DNA of 64,000 nucleotides from Zea mays (GCF_902167145.1 NC_050102.1:11780850-11844849), one strand, 5' to 3'. Positions 22,316-34,832 are shown, counted from the stretch's first letter. Program-made: numbers and translations. Notes: generated by a model from the sequence alone, not told the origin.

Positions 22316-22510
22316 TCAGCAACGCTGACAACTGCCCTGCATGCCAGAAGGCCTGGCACCGTCGTGGACGGCCTGACGCGCACGACGCTAGAGAAGTGCA
22401 AGAGGCTATATGACTCCGTCGGGTTTGTGTTCGCCGAGGCCGATGACGAGATCAACAATTGCTGGTACGCCGCCACCAAATCAAGAACATTAAACATACC
22501 GCTCGATTAG
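22316..22510 (+). pseudogene. gene-like fragment, weakly recalling a PMEI-domain C terminus
   Basis: A GC-rich stretch directly after the MITE is open in one frame for about 64 codons to TAG at 22508-22510. The translated segment includes LEKCKRLYDSVGFVFAEADD and ends NIPLD. The cysteine and helical pattern recalls the second half of pectin methylesterase inhibitor domains, but this is memory-based and weak. No start codon or upstream half is visible. It may be a captured or decayed host gene piece, or chance. Confidence 0.25.
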
Positions 22511-22599
22511 GTAGGGGGAATCGAAACCTCTCGCGTAGGAGAGTTCGGCTAGGCCAAAGACCTGCCGACTTGACGAAGAGTTGATGCAGATCTGATCTC

Positions 22600-23030
22600 A
22601 CAGTAACGTCGAGGTAGAGCGTGCTGATAACGTTTTGAGAATTACGTTACCACGGATCACCAGATCCACTTCCTTCCCTCCCGTCAGCAGTAGAGACGCA
22701 AGAAGTTGTAGAGGACCCGTCTCCGTTCATATAAGCACGACAGAGAAAACACACGACACACAAGATATAGGATTGAGCCTCTGACCTCTTTCTGATCTCT
22801 TTATTATGAGGGGGTGTACATGTTGCTTATATAGAGATGTGAGACTCCCAGAGACAAAACAAATATTTGACCACATAACCCTAACTAGGGTTACTTAACA
22901 AAGACAACCACTTGGGTACGTTGGCACCCGTCTAAGATTGGATCCAGTGCTAGTGGGCTATATGTCTTGTCTATATGTACCATCGTCTGCGTGTATCTAT
23001 TATCTGGGCCCCTCAAATCATATAGCCCAT
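22600..23030 (-). mobile_element. probable Copia-type LTR and leader fragment
   Basis: Read on the minus strand it contains CTATATAAG (about 22827-22835), a plausible LTR TATA box. About 200 bases further downstream is AACGTTATCAGCACG, a phrase I recall from the leader of Tork-like Copia elements. No coding part, primer site or second LTR was found, so a truncated relic is the most I can support. Confidence 0.35.
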
Positions 23031-23760
23031 GCAAAACTAGGCATCTGTGGGCGGTGGCCCATATGACCAAAGCTCCTAATGGCCGAGCGCACCACTTTCA
23101 CAAGACAGAGAGTAAACGAATACCATACGGCAGGCAGGAGGCCACTTTCACAACTTCCGGATCGCCCTGCAGGCTGAAGTCGCTTAAACTGTCTTAAGTA
23201 GATAGGATAAAATAGGGATGCGAAAACCGTAGATAATACGATTTGATATTATTTGTATATTAGAGTTTGAAATAAAGGATAAAATAGAAGATAGGATAGA
23301 AAATCTGCTGAAGATAATTTTAGACTATATCCGACATCTTATCTATTATCATATCCATATTTAAACTCCATGCTATAAACAGTATAGTCTACCATTTAAA
23401 ACATTGTAAAATAGTATTTTAGGTCACTAGATGGACTGTTGGATATGGTATTAGAAGGATAGAAGCAAGAAACTCCAGGCGTCCAACGTGATTAGGTTCC
23501 TTCCACTGGATAGTTTCATAATTCCTTTTTCTTTATTTCGTTTTCTCTTTACACTTTATTTTTCAAGACATAAGAATAATTATATTTATTTTATTGTTTA
23601 GGCAAGACGAAGAGCAGCCGGAACTCTTGATATCTAGTTAGAACATGTATAACCTATATAAATAATTTGTCTCTTAAAGATTATCTAAGGAGCTAAGTGT
23701 AAAAATACAGTAGACATATCTTGATGAAATAAAGTCTGTAGCACGGTTTTCTAAGTCTAA

Positions 23761-24062
23761 GGCCCCATTTAGTTTAGAGTGATTAAAGTTTAGTCACTTT
23801 TAGTCTCTAAAGAAGCAAACATGGTGACTAAAGTGAGGTGACTGAACTTTAGTTCTTTAGTTACTAAGAGGTGAATAAAAGAGACTAAAGTAGGATTTAT
23901 CTCATTTGCCCTCTCCTCTTTCTTAGTGTAGCAGGCATGCACTGATTAATAGAAGTAATGCAGCCATTATTCGCGCTAATTAATGATTTTTAGTCAGGTT
24001 TAGTCACTGGAACTAAACGGGGCACCTTAGTGACGAGGTGACTAAAGGAACCAAACGAGGTC
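23761..24062. mobile_element. Tourist-like MITE
   Basis: 302 bp. The ends GGCCCCATTTAGTT and AACCAAACGAGGTC are imperfect inverted repeats. TAA lies on both sides (23758-23760 and 24063-24065). Internal GACTAAA/TTTAGTC repeats are typical of grass Tourist elements. No coding capacity. Confidence 0.75.
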
Positions 24063-24065
24063 TAA

Positions 24066-24888
24066 AATACGGTTCCACTCATACAACCCACTAAGGTTGT
24101 CTCCAACAGATCGTGTATAGTCGTGTAAAACACTGTTTTGCACTTTAGACCGTAGTGTTCACAGAGTGAATTTATACTCTTTTAAACCACTAGTTTCATG
24201 TGTCATGCTTCGCATACGAAACGTGTATGTATGTTCCTCTTCGTTGTTTCTCGCCTAACAAACAATGGTTCGTTAGACCACATATGAGCCTTGAGAAGCC
24301 ATCCAAACCTAACACGACAGGAAGTCACAGACAGTACAACGCTTCCACATAGTACCACTGTGCTAGCTGAAGGAGTGACAAGCGGCCTAGTGACCTATAA
24401 AAAAAGGAGTCGGGCCCATTTTCAACTCATACCTTCCTCAGACTTTTGGCTAAAACAAGGTGTATTTTTTGTTCTTATTAGTTTAATATTTAATATTTGA
24501 ACCATACCTTCATTTTAATATTAAATTTATTTTTTATATTATATGTACCAAATATGATTGTTTGTCGTCGCAATGTAGAGGTACTGTACTAATTTTAAAA
24601 TAAAGGAAGATATGAGATAGGAGATTTGATACGTAAGCTGTTAAGCACAGCCTAACACACTACTTCCCATTATTAATATCGCGAAAATGGTTGCTTAAAT
24701 GCATTGCGTTGCACACCTTTAGTTGTACTACAGATGGGTACGTACATGCACGGCCGGCTCTATAGATAGCTTAGCGGTATATTGAAGCGTGCATCTGCTA
24801 TGGAATTATTTCTCGCACTAGGGCCACACGTACGTGCAAAGATACAGTACTGTGTTTCAAGTCCCGGACCGAGGCACCGAGATTATTA
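24066..24888. other. no gene recognised
   Basis: AT-rich spacer between two MITEs. A MITE-like left end (TAAGGTTGTCTCCAACAG) occurs near 24092, but no matching right end was found. No ORF or RNA gene is supported. Confidence 0.5.
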
Positions 24889-25229
24889 GACTGTCTCCAC
24901 TCTCTACTCTCTAATAAGATCTTCTATATTTATCATCTATATCTATCTTTTATCGTCTACTTTAAAAATTCTCTCATATATATATCTTATTCCTCTTAAA
25001 TAACGTTCTATATATCGTGTCATCTATACGTAAATACCTATATTAAAGATATTTTTAAAAAATTTTATGCATACATATTTGTCATACTTTTAAATGTATT
25101 GTATATATTTTAGTTTTTTGTTAAATCTATTGTTTAAAGTATTAAAATAGATAGAGTAGATGAGAGATAAATTCTATAGATATCTTCTTTAAATTTTAGG
25201 GTACAATATCGACGTGTTGGAGACGGTCT
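24889..25229. mobile_element. Tourist/PIF-type MITE, copy 2 of the 21872 family
   Basis: 341 bp. The ends GACTGTCTCCAC and GTGTTGGAGACGGTC are inverted repeats, with TTA at 24886-24888 and again at 25230-25232. The interior aligns by eye with 21872-22280, sharing for example GTAAATACCTATATTAAA and ATTTGTCATACT, but is much more AT-rich. Confidence 0.7.
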
Positions 25230-25663
25230 TTATGCCGTAAGGAAATGGAAAGCACCCTGGACCTGGAGTCACGCCACGGGAAACAAAAGTAGGGTTCGTT
25301 TCTCCCGAGCACAAGGTGGTATATATATCATGGGTGGCGGTGGCTAACGTGTGGGCCCTTCAGCTTAGCATAGGCAAAAACAAACAACGTCATAAACATC
25401 ATGTCCAGCAAATACAAACTCACCAAACAAAAGGAGTGGCACCAATATGGCCTGCTCTGCTTGAGAAATGAGAATTCACCCAGACTCTACTCATCCGTCC
25501 AAGCCCTCTCTCAGTCCAGTAGGCGGACAGGAAAATTCGAAACAGTATTCCAATTATACTATATAATTTGGATTTCAAGCACCAGCCATTTTGTACGTAC
25601 AAAACATAACATCCTGGAATTTCAGCCATCTATCCGATTACAAAGATGACGTGTATTGTATAT

Positions 25664-26526
25664 TGTTGCGGGATTTGGAGATTTCCATATCTAATTTAAT
25701 GTAAAAATAACATAGCAAAATTATGACGTGTGCGTATGTATGTAATATTTACTACTCTAAACAATAGCAGATAAAAACATGAACACCACAATGGTCGTAG
25801 CACAAACTAAACTAAATTTCATAAATTCAGTGGTGAGAGTGTACCGCAAGGCACTCATGACTTAGTTTACACGAGTTGGCATCGTGTGTTACTTGAAGTC
25901 ATGGACCAAAGTCGATGTATATAGATGCCCATAGTGTCGCGCCTTAAACGTCTACCACGATTGAGATTTTAAGCGAGCGGTTGTGAAAACGCTTCCAAAA
26001 ATCTGATCGTCTGCACATCTGAACATGTGTCTTTAGCGATCAATTGTTTCTGGGTGTCTTCTCTCCCAACTCTTTGTACGCGCAAAGGATAGGAATAATA
26101 GGAATATTTAGACACAACTCAATTAAGAAGTGAGAGGTAGCTTTGTGATGTTTTACCATCCTGCTCGATGCTATGAAGCTATATAAGCGAAAGGAGTTAC
26201 AAGCAGATTAAAAGATGGAGTAATGATTGTAACTTACACCTATTGATTCATAAGTTGTAGGTCTATTGCACCTCTGTTAATTTAGTCATTGGTTGTTCCA
26301 TTAACCTGTCCAAGTGGCAAAAACTAGTCCACCTACGCGGCAGAGTCATGGATAATACCACACCACAGTACACCACATTGGCCTTATATATGTCTTGACA
26401 CCTTGGAATATCGCCTGAGGCCCCTAATGGTCGCGAACGGTCCTCAAGTACCCTAGAGGTTCGAAGACCTCATGACGTCCAGAGAGCCCTCGAGGGTCAT
26501 TGGCGTCATAATGGCCATGAGCCCCA
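25664..26526 (-). repeat. element F 3' LTR (left copy)
   Basis: Begins TGTTGCGGG on the plus strand and ends at a CCCCA near 26526. It is homologous over most of its length to 55007-55807. The boundaries are approximate and no clear polypurine tract is seen beside it. Confidence 0.6.
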
Positions 26527-26723
26527 TGTAGGAAACAATAACGTCTAAGGAGGTGAAATAGGTAATATAATTTTTTTCTAATATATATATGGCTTCTATT
26601 TTTATCCTAATCAAGACTTATGTAAAGCTTTAAGCTATTTTATGTGCAACTATGATTTTGACTAGGTGTTACTATCTCTACTACAAAGTGTTATACAACC
26701 TAGGTTCAAACATATCCACTGGA

Positions 26724-26914
26724 CTACAACTGAGCTAAAAAGGTAAAGTATATAACCAAGATAACATGATCTAAATACAAAATCTTAGAAGCAATAGAGA
26801 TACAAACTCTCATTGATATATGTGTCAGTGTTTTTACCGATGTATTGAAAAGTGTGCAAGCTTCCCCTATCCTCGTTGGAGCACGATACAAGGGAATTGT
26901 TCTTTTGCTTCTTC

Positions 26915-26996
<82 letters not shown>

Positions 26997-27612
26997 CATC
27001 ATCATCATCATCACTACTACTACTACTATTATTAGGTGAAGTAGAGTTTTTCTTCTGAACCATATTAACACTAGAAGACTCAGCTTATTTTGTATGAGTG
27101 TCTTTTTCTCTCTCCCCTTTCTTTCAACGTCAAGAGAACCAATAAATTCAGCCACAATAAACTCTTGTCTCTTGTGTTTTAGAGAGGTAGCAAAATATCT
27201 CCAAGAAGGTGACAACTTAGCGGTAATGCCACCAGCATAAACTTAGTAGGCAACACACTGAAATTATTCAAGTTCATTAGCTAGTGCATGTATCTCATGA
27301 GTCTATTGCACTATTGAATGATTATCAACCATTATATAATCATACAGTTACTCTATGATATACAACATGCTATCAACATTAGGAACACTAAACTTTTCAT
27401 CAAGTGTGTCCCATAATTCTTTTGCTAGCTGTGCACATGATGTAAGAGTCCACATATTTATCAACAAATAGCGATAAACATGGCACCTCGAAACAGGTTA
27501 TCAACAACCTTGAATGTTTTCTCCTCATTAGGAGTAAACTATTCAAATTTTTTTGTGCGATGTGATAGCAACTCATTGCTGTCAACCACAAGATCATCTT
27601 ATTATGCCATCT
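26724..27612 (-). pseudogene. gag: element F gag, larger part, decayed
   Basis: A minus-strand translation in pieces resembles Copia gag of the UBN2/retrotransposon-gag type. It shows RWHNKMILWLTAM near the N terminus, then LDEKF-like and PSWRYFATSLKHKRQEFIVA segments, and LDVE. Stops and shifts break it repeatedly (for example around 27250-27350). Towards the C terminus an expanded (AAT)n tract encodes a run of about 26 asparagines after an aspartate run. The N-terminal end is at 54648-54710, separated by element C. The absence of pol suggests a non-autonomous element or a large deletion. Confidence 0.7.
26915..27035. repeat. trinucleotide microsatellite (TTA)n-(ATC)n-(CTA)n
   Basis: About 27 TTA units (26915-26996), then ATC units to about 27013, then CTA units to about 27030. 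It lies within the old gag frame, so on the minus strand it reads as Ser, Asp and Asn runs. Confidence 0.95.
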
Positions 27613-28939
27613 TGAAAGGGAAAGGTGCCCTTGGGCAATTTCTATTATGTTTTGGTGATTAAGTGCCCAACACATTTAAATTAAATTCTTATGTGCTAAA
27701 TGAAGAGAGAAGTGCAAATCAAAGAGAAGGTATGTTTCTAGACTTAGTAGTTGGTTTTTGTATACTAATATATTTGTCTAAGTGTTAGAAACAGAGAAAA
27801 GAAGAAAAGAGAAGGATCGCAAAAGACTTGACTTGGTGCAGCCGAAGTCCAGCTCGGCCTGGCACACCGGACAGTGTCCGGTGCGCCAAGCTGGTTCGCG
27901 TGGAAAAGGCTGCTCTCGGGACTCGACGGCGGCGTACGACTATAATTCACCGGACTGTCCGGTGGTGCATCGGACTGTCCGGTGAGTCGTCCGCGGCGAA
28001 CTCACCGTCCTCGGGAAAAGAAAAAAAGGCGACGTGGCTATAATTCACCGGACTGTCCGGACTGTCCGGTGAGCCAACGGTCGTCTGCGCCAACGGTCGG
28101 CCGCGCAATCCGCGGGCGACGCGTGGCAGCTCCAACGGTCGGCAGTGGGCACCGGACTGTCCGGTGCGCCAACTGACCCGGAGCTACAGCGGTCGTCTGT
28201 GCCAGAAAAGGAAGGAGATCGGCACCGGACAGGCTACAGTAGCTATCCGGTGGTGCACCGGACTGTCCGATGCACCACCCGACAGAAGGCAAGTTTGGCC
28301 TTCCTTGATTGGTCTCCAACGGCTCCTAGCTGCCTTGGGGCTATAAAAGGGACCCCTAGGCGCATGGAGGAGATACCCAAGCATTCACTAAGCATTCTAA
28401 GGCATTCAGACTCTGCTCCCGCGCATTCGCTTTGTTGTGTTAGAGATTTGAGCTCCATTCGAGTCGAGAACTCCCTGTGTGTCATTTGAGCTCAAGTTTT
28501 CACTTGTGTGCGTTGGTGTGCTGCGTTTTTGAGTCTTGTGTGCGTTGCTCTTCCCAACCTTACTCTTGTGCGTTCTTTGTGATCATTCTTGTAAGGGCGA
28601 GAGGCTCCAACTTGTGGAGATTCCTCGCAAACGGGAAAAGGATATAAGGAAGAAAAGTCGTGGTATTCAAGTTGATCATTGGATCACTTGAAAGGGGTTG
28701 AGTGCAACCCTCGTCCATTGGGACGCCACAACGTGGAAGTAGGCAAGTGTTACTTGGCCGAACCACGGGATAAAATCGTGTGTCTCTTGTGATTACTCTC
28801 TCTTTGATTGTCTATGTTCGCAAGAGCTCGTCTCATTGACTTGATTAACCCGCACTAATATCTTTATAATCAAGGTTGTTGGAATTTAGTGTTGAATTTT
28901 ACAGGATCACCTATTCACCCCCTCCTCTAGGTGCTCTCA
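27613..28939 (+). repeat. 5' LTR of element C
   Basis: 1327 bp, starts TGAAAGGG and ends CTCTCA. The palindrome array is about 27860-28275, with CCAACGGTCG motifs between units. Confidence 0.93.
28332..28361 (+). promoter_or_regulatory. element C LTR promoter, TATA in imperfect hairpin
   Basis: Arms GCCTTGGGG (28332-28340) and CCCCTAGGC (28353-28361) pair at 8 of 9 positions around TATA box CTATAAAAG (28341-28349). The arm sequence differs from that of the Opie-like copies, but the layout is the same. Confidence 0.65.
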
Positions 28940-28954
28940 ATTGGTATCGGAGCC
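28940..28954 (+). other. element C primer-binding site, initiator Met tRNA
   Basis: ATTGGTATCGGAGCC directly follows the LTR end and matches the complement of initiator-Met tRNA. Confidence 0.88.
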
Positions 28955-28989
28955 GTTCTCTTCACGTAAGGGACTAATCGACCGAAGAG

Positions 28990-31170
28990 ATGGATCCTAA
29001 GAGAAAGGGGATGGTGGTCAACGACAAGGAGAAGGAGTCCTTCCTCAATGAGCCTAGAGACGACAAGCCTACCGACTCAGGCTCAAGTCACAAGAAGAGG
29101 GATGGGAAGAAGAAGAGGCGCATCAAGAAAATCGTCTACTACGACAGCGATGCCTCTTCATCTTCACCAAGAGACGACGATGTCGACGACTCTTCATCGA
29201 AAAAGAAAACGGTTAATCAAAATTATTCATTTGATTATTCCCGTATTCCATTCAATTCTAATGCTCATTTACTATCAATTCCACTTGGGAAACCTCCACA
29301 CTTTGATGGAGAAGACTACTCATTTTGGAGTCACAAAATGCGTAGTCACCTATTTTCTCTCCATCCTAGTATTTGGGAGATTGTTGAAAATGGAATGCAT
29401 TTTGATAATACTGACAATCCCGTTTTCATAAATGAGCAAATTCATAAGAATGCACAAGCTACCACTGTTTTGCTAGCATCTTTGTGCAGGGATGAATACA
29501 ACAAGGTGAGCGGCTTGGACAACGCCAAGCAAATTTGGGATACCCTCAAGATATCACATGAGGAAAACGACGCCACCATGATCACCAAAATGGAGTTGGT
29601 GGAAGGCGAGCTGGGAAGGTTCGCGATGATCAGGGGAGAGGAGCCAACACAAACATACAACAGGCTCAAGACCCTGGTCAACAAGATTAGAAGCTATGGA
29701 AGCACAAGATGGACGGACCACGACGTCGTCCGACTAATGCTAAGGTCATTTACGGTAATTGACCCCCATCTTGTCCACCTTATTCGTGAGAATCCCAGGT
29801 ACACCAAGATGACGCCCGAGGAGATTCTTGGGAAGTTTGTGAGCGGGCGCATGATGGTGAAGGAGGCTCGATATGTGGACAATGCTCTAAACGGTCCACT
29901 ACCCGTCCACGAGCCTCAAACTGTTGCCCTCAAAGCAACCAGCAACAGGGAGACGCTACCAAGCAAGGTGGCACAAATGGAGGCCACGAGCCTCAATGAA
30001 GATGAGATGGCACTTATCATCAAGTGCTTCAAGACCGCACTAAAAGGACGCAAGGAGTACCCCAACAAGAATAAGACAAAGGGAAAGCGCTCCTGTTTCA
30101 AATGCGGTAAGACTGGTCATTTTATAGTATAATGCCCCGACAATGACAATGACCAGGAACAAGAAAAGCATGGGAAGAGGGAGAAGAAGAAGGTTTACAA
30201 GAAGGCGAAGGGCAAGGCGCACCTTGGCAAAGAATGGGATTTGGACTGCTCTTCATCCGACTCCGACAATGAAGGACTGGTAGCCTCGGCCTTCAACAAG
30301 TCTTCGCTCTTCCCCAACGAATGCCACACTTGCCTGATGGCCAAAGAAAAGAAGGTGAGTGTTCGAGATTCCCCTAAGTACTCTACTTCTAGTGATGAGG
30401 ATTCCTCCGATGATGAAGTAGATTACTCTAGTCTATTTAAAGGATTAGATAGAGCTAAAGTAGAAAAGCTTAATGAACTAATTGATGCTTTAAATGAAAA
30501 GGATAGACTTTTAGAAAAGCAAGAGGATATTTTGTATGAAGAGCATGATAAGTTTATTAGTGTTCAAAAATCTCTTGCTCTAGAAATTAAGAGAAATGAA
30601 ATGCTATCTTCTGAGTTATCTGCTTGCCATGAATCTATATCTAGTTTAAAGATTGTGAATGATGATTTAAATGCCAAGCTAGAGGTAGCTAATAAATCTA
30701 GTTCATGTGTAGAGCATATTGCAATTTGCAATAGATGCAAGGATTTTGATATTGATGCTTGTGATGAACATCTTGCGTCTATTGCTAAATTAAATGATGA
30801 GGTGGCAAGTCTTAATGCTCAACTTAAGACTTGCAAAATTGACTTTGATAAATTAAAATTTGCTAGGGATGCCTACACTATTGGTAGACACCCCTCTATT
30901 AAGGATGGACTTGGTTTTCGAAAGGAAACCAAGAACTTAACAAGCCAAAAGGCTCCCATTCTCAACAGGGAGAAAGGGAAGGCTCCTATGGCTAGTAGTT
31001 CTCAAAAGTGTCATGCCTACATTTATGACAGGAAATTTTCTAGGAATGCTCATTATAATTGGAGTTATGTTGCTTATAATGATTCACATGTTGTGTTTGC
31101 CACTAGCTCTACTTTTGTGCATGATAGAAGTAGGCCTAGGAGAAGTAATGTTGTACCTCATGTGCCTAGG
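28990..31170 (+). pseudogene. gag: element C gag, first part, stop inside the zinc knuckle
   Basis: ATG at 28990. Gag core about residues 90-300. The zinc knuckle begins CFKCGKTGHF near 30094, but TAA at 30130-30132 falls before its last cysteine. The frame then stays open through an acidic linker and coiled coil to 31170, where element D is inserted at CTAGG. It continues at 40086. A GTGAGT sits at a codon boundary at 30355, right where the sequence turns AT-rich. Confidence 0.9.
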
Positions 31171-32389
31171 TGAAAGGGAAATGTGTCCTTGGGCCATTTC
31201 TAAGTATTTTGGTGATTGAGTGCCACCACAAGTGTTTTTATGTTAATCTATGCAAAGGGGTGGACAAAGTGCAAATCATGTCAAAAGGTATGTTTCTAGA
31301 CTTAGTACATTATTTTATGGACTAATGTATTGTGTCTAAGTACTGGAAACAGGAAAAATCGAATTGGAAATGAGATGGCTTTGTTCAGCCAAAGTCTGCT
31401 CAGTCTGGGAGCACCGGACTGTCCGGTGGTGCACCAGACAGTGTCCGGTGCGCCAGGCTGGCTCGAGCGAACTGGCCGCTCTCGGGAATTCACCGGCGAC
31501 GTACGACTATAATTCACCGGACTGTCCGGTGTGCACCGGACTGTCCGGTGAGCCAACGGTCGGCCGCGCGATCTACGCGGGACACGTGGCTGAGCCAACG
31601 GCTAGAAGGGGGCACCGGACTGTCCGGTGTGCACCGGACATGTCCGGTGCGCCAACGGCTCTCAGGCTGCCAACGGTCGGCTTCGCCATTTAAGGAAAGA
31701 AATCGGGCACCGGACTATCCGGTGCGCCAGTCGACAGAAGGCAAGATCAGCCTTCCTAGATTGCTCTCAACAGCTCCTAGCTGCCTTGGGGCTATAAAAG
31801 GGACCCCTAGGCGCATGGAGGAGTAAACCAAGCATTCCTACAACATTTCTAAGCACCAAGACATCGATTCCGCGCCTTTGATTCTTTGTGATAGCAATAA
31901 GAGCTCTAGTTGAGTGGTGAACTCATTGAGTTGTGTTGTGAGCTCTCATTACGACTTGTGTGCGTGGTGTTGCTGTGATTTCTTGTCTTGAGTGTGTTGC
32001 TTATCCCTCCCTTACTCCGTGCTTCTTTGTGAACTTTAAGTGTAAGGGCGAGAGGCTCCAAAGTGTGGAGATTCCTCGCAAACAGGATATAGTAAAGCAA
32101 GCAAAACACCGTGGTATTCAAGTGGGTCTTTGGACCGCTTGAGAGGGGTTGATTGCAACCCTCGTCCGTTGGGACGCCACAACGTGGAGTAGGCAAGCGT
32201 TGGTCTTGGCCGAACCACGGGATAACCATCGTGCCATCTCTGTGATTGATTTCTTGTGGTTATTGTGTTTTGTTGAGACTCCTCTCTAGCCACTTGGCAT
32301 TTACTGTGCTAACGCTTAACCAAGTTTTTGTGGCTTAAGTTTTCAAGAGTTACAGGATCACCTATTCACCCCCCCTCTAGGTGTTCTCA
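31171..32389 (+). repeat. 5' LTR of element D
   Basis: 1219 bp, TG...CA. The palindrome array is at 31410-31722. It is shorter than the 3' LTR by about 37 bp, lost as array units near 31560 and 31710. Confidence 0.94.
31783..31812 (+). promoter_or_regulatory. element D LTR promoter, TATA in imperfect hairpin
   Basis: GCCTTGGGG (31783-31791), TATA box CTATAAAAG (31792-31800), then CCCCTAGGC (31804-31812). The arms pair at 8 of 9 positions. The same layout recurs in the 3' LTR near 39475-39504. Confidence 0.65.
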
Positions 32390-32404
32390 ATTGGTATCAA
32401 AGCC
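32390..32404 (+). other. element D primer-binding site, initiator Met tRNA
   Basis: ATTGGTATCAAAGCC follows the LTR end, a one-mismatch match to the initiator-Met tRNA complement. Confidence 0.88.
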
Positions 32405-32438
32405 GTTCTCTTCAAGAAGGGACTAATCGCCCGAAGAG

Positions 32439-34819
32439 ATGGATCCTAAGGGAAAGGGGATGGTGGTCAACAACAACGAGAAGGAGTCTATCTTCAACGA
32501 GCCGAAGGATGACAAGCCTACCGACTCGGGCTCGGGCCACAAGCGCAAAGACGGGAAGAAGAAGAAGACAAGGCACATCAAGGAGATCGTCTACTACGAC
32601 AGCGACGAATCTTCCTCTTCCCAAAAGGACGACGACGACTACGAGAAAAAGAAAACGGTCAATTCGAACTTTTCTTTTGATTACTCTCGTATTCCTCAAA
32701 GCACAAATGCTCATTTATTATCTATTCCACTTGGTAAACCTCCTCATTTCGATGGAGAGGACTACGGATTTTGGAGTCACAAAATGCGTAGTCACTTGTT
32801 CTCTCTCCATCCTAGTATATGGGAGATTGTAGAGAGTGGAATGCACTTTGATAGTACGGATAGTCCCATGTTCATTAATGAGCAAATTCATAAGAATGCA
32901 CAAGCTACTACTGTTCTTCTAGCTTCATTGCGCAGGGATGAATACCACAAAGTAAGCGGCTTGGATAACGCCAAGCAAATATGGGACACCCTCAAAATCT
33001 CTCATGAGGGGAACGACGTCACAATGCTCACCAAGATGGAGTTGGTGGAGGGCAAACTTGGGAGATTCGCGATGATAAGGGGAGAAGAGCCAACTCAAAC
33101 GTACAACCGACTCAAGACCCTTGTCAACAAGATAAGAAGCTATGGAAGCACACGATGGACGGATCACGACGTCGTCCGCCTAATGCTAAGGTCTTTCACT
33201 GTCCTTGATCCTCATCTCGTGAACAATATTCGTGAGAATCCTAGGTACACCAAGATGACGCCCGAGGAGATACTTGGAAAGTTCGTGAGCGGGCGAATGA
33301 TGATCAAAGAGGCAAGATACATGGACGACGCATTGAATGGTCCAATCAACGAGCCTCAACCCCTTGCTCTCAAGGCAACAAGAAGCAAGAAGGCGCTACC
33401 GAGCAAGGTGGCACAAATTGAGGCGGCCAGACTTAATAATGAAGAGATGGCCCTCATCATCAAGAGATTCAAGACGGCGCTAAAGGGTCGCAAGGGGCAG
33501 CCAAGCAAGACCAAGACAAAGGGGAAGCGCTCATGCTTCAAATGTGGTAAGCTTGGTCATTTTATTGCTAACTGTCCCGACAATGATAGTGATCAGGATC
33601 AAGGGAACAAGAGGGAGAAGAAGAAGAACTATAAGAAGGCAAAGGGCGAGGCACATCTTGGCAAGGAGTGGGATTCGGATTGCTCCTCGTCCGACTCCGA
33701 CAATGAAGGACTCGCCGCCACCGCCTTCAACAAGTCATCCCTCTTCCCCAACGAGCGTCACACATGCCTTATGGCAAGGGAGAAGAAGGTATGTACTCGA
33801 GACTCTACTTATGCTTCTTCAAGTGAGGACGAATCTAGTGATGAGGATGAAATAGATTATTCATGTTTATTTAAGGGCCTAGATAGAACCAAGGTAGATA
33901 AAATTAATGAATTGATCGATGCCTTGAATGATAAGAATAGGCTTTTAGAAAAACAAGAGGACTTGTTGTATGAAGAACATGACAAATTTGTAGAAGCGCA
34001 AAAATCTCATGCCTTAGAAGTTAAGAGAAATGAAATGCTTTCTTGTGAATTATCTTCTTGCCATGAGACAATTTCTAGCTTAAGGAGCATTAATGATGAT
34101 TTGAATGCTAAGTTAGAAATAGCTAGTAAATCAACAACTTGTGTAGAAAATGTTGTTATTTGCAATAGATGTAAAGATTTTGATATTGATGCCTACAGTG
34201 AACACATAGCTTCTATTGCAAAGTTAAACGATGAAATGGCTAGTCTTAATGCCCAACTTAAGGCTAGCAAAAGTGATTTTGATAAACTAAAATTTGCTAG
34301 GGATGCCTACACGATTGGTAGACACCCCTCAATTAAGGATGGGCTTGGCTTCAAGAGGGAAGCCAAGAACTTAACAAGCCATAAGGCTCCCATCTCCGTC
34401 AAGGAGAAAGGGAAGGCCCCTATGGCAAATAGCACTAAAAGGAACCATGCTTTTATTACAATGATAGAAGACAGTCTCATAGGAGTTGTAATGCTTTTGA
34501 TTCACATGTCTATGATTCTTATGCTATGTATGCTTCCAGTTCTTCCTATATGCATGGTAGAGATATGCCTAGGAAAAATATTCATCATATGCCTAGAAAG
34601 AATATTGTTCATGTTCCTAGAAAAGTTATGAATGGTCCCTCTACAATTTATCATGCTTTAAATGCTTCCTTTGCTATTTGTAGAAAGGATAGGAAGATAG
34701 TTGCTAGGAAATTAGGGGCAAAATGCAAGGGTGATAAAACTTGCATTTGGGTCCCTAAAGAAATTATGACTAACCTTGTAGGACCCAACAAGAGTTGGGT
34801 ACCTAAGACCCAAGCCTAA
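32439..34819 (+). pseudogene. gag: element D gag, one frameshift near the C terminus
   Basis: ATG at 32439. The order is a charged N terminus, a Copia gag core about residues 85-300, the intact zinc knuckle CFKCGKLGHFIANC (about 33535-33576), an acidic linker and a coiled coil (about 33850-34290). Near 34456-34462 the frame shifts by two bases. The out-of-frame end runs to 34631, while the proper C terminus with repeated WVPK-type motifs is in another frame to TAA at 34817-34819. Relative to element C it otherwise looks functional. GTATGT lies at a codon boundary at 33789, with the downstream part AT-rich. Confidence 0.9.
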
Positions 34820-34832
34820 ATTTGCCTTGCAG

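Noticed and set aside
24092..24130. TAAGGTTGTCTCCAACAG as the left end of a third MITE copy.
   Set aside because: No matching inverted end with TAA was found within the next 800 bases.
26820..27058. Plus-strand frames with poly-Tyr, poly-Ile or poly-Leu.
   Set aside because: Pure translation of the TTA/ATC/CTA microsatellite.
27860..28275. Repeated palindromes read as a CRISPR-like or satellite array.
   Set aside because: Spacing and intervening sequence are irregular, units occur only inside LTRs, and the context is a plant retrotransposon.
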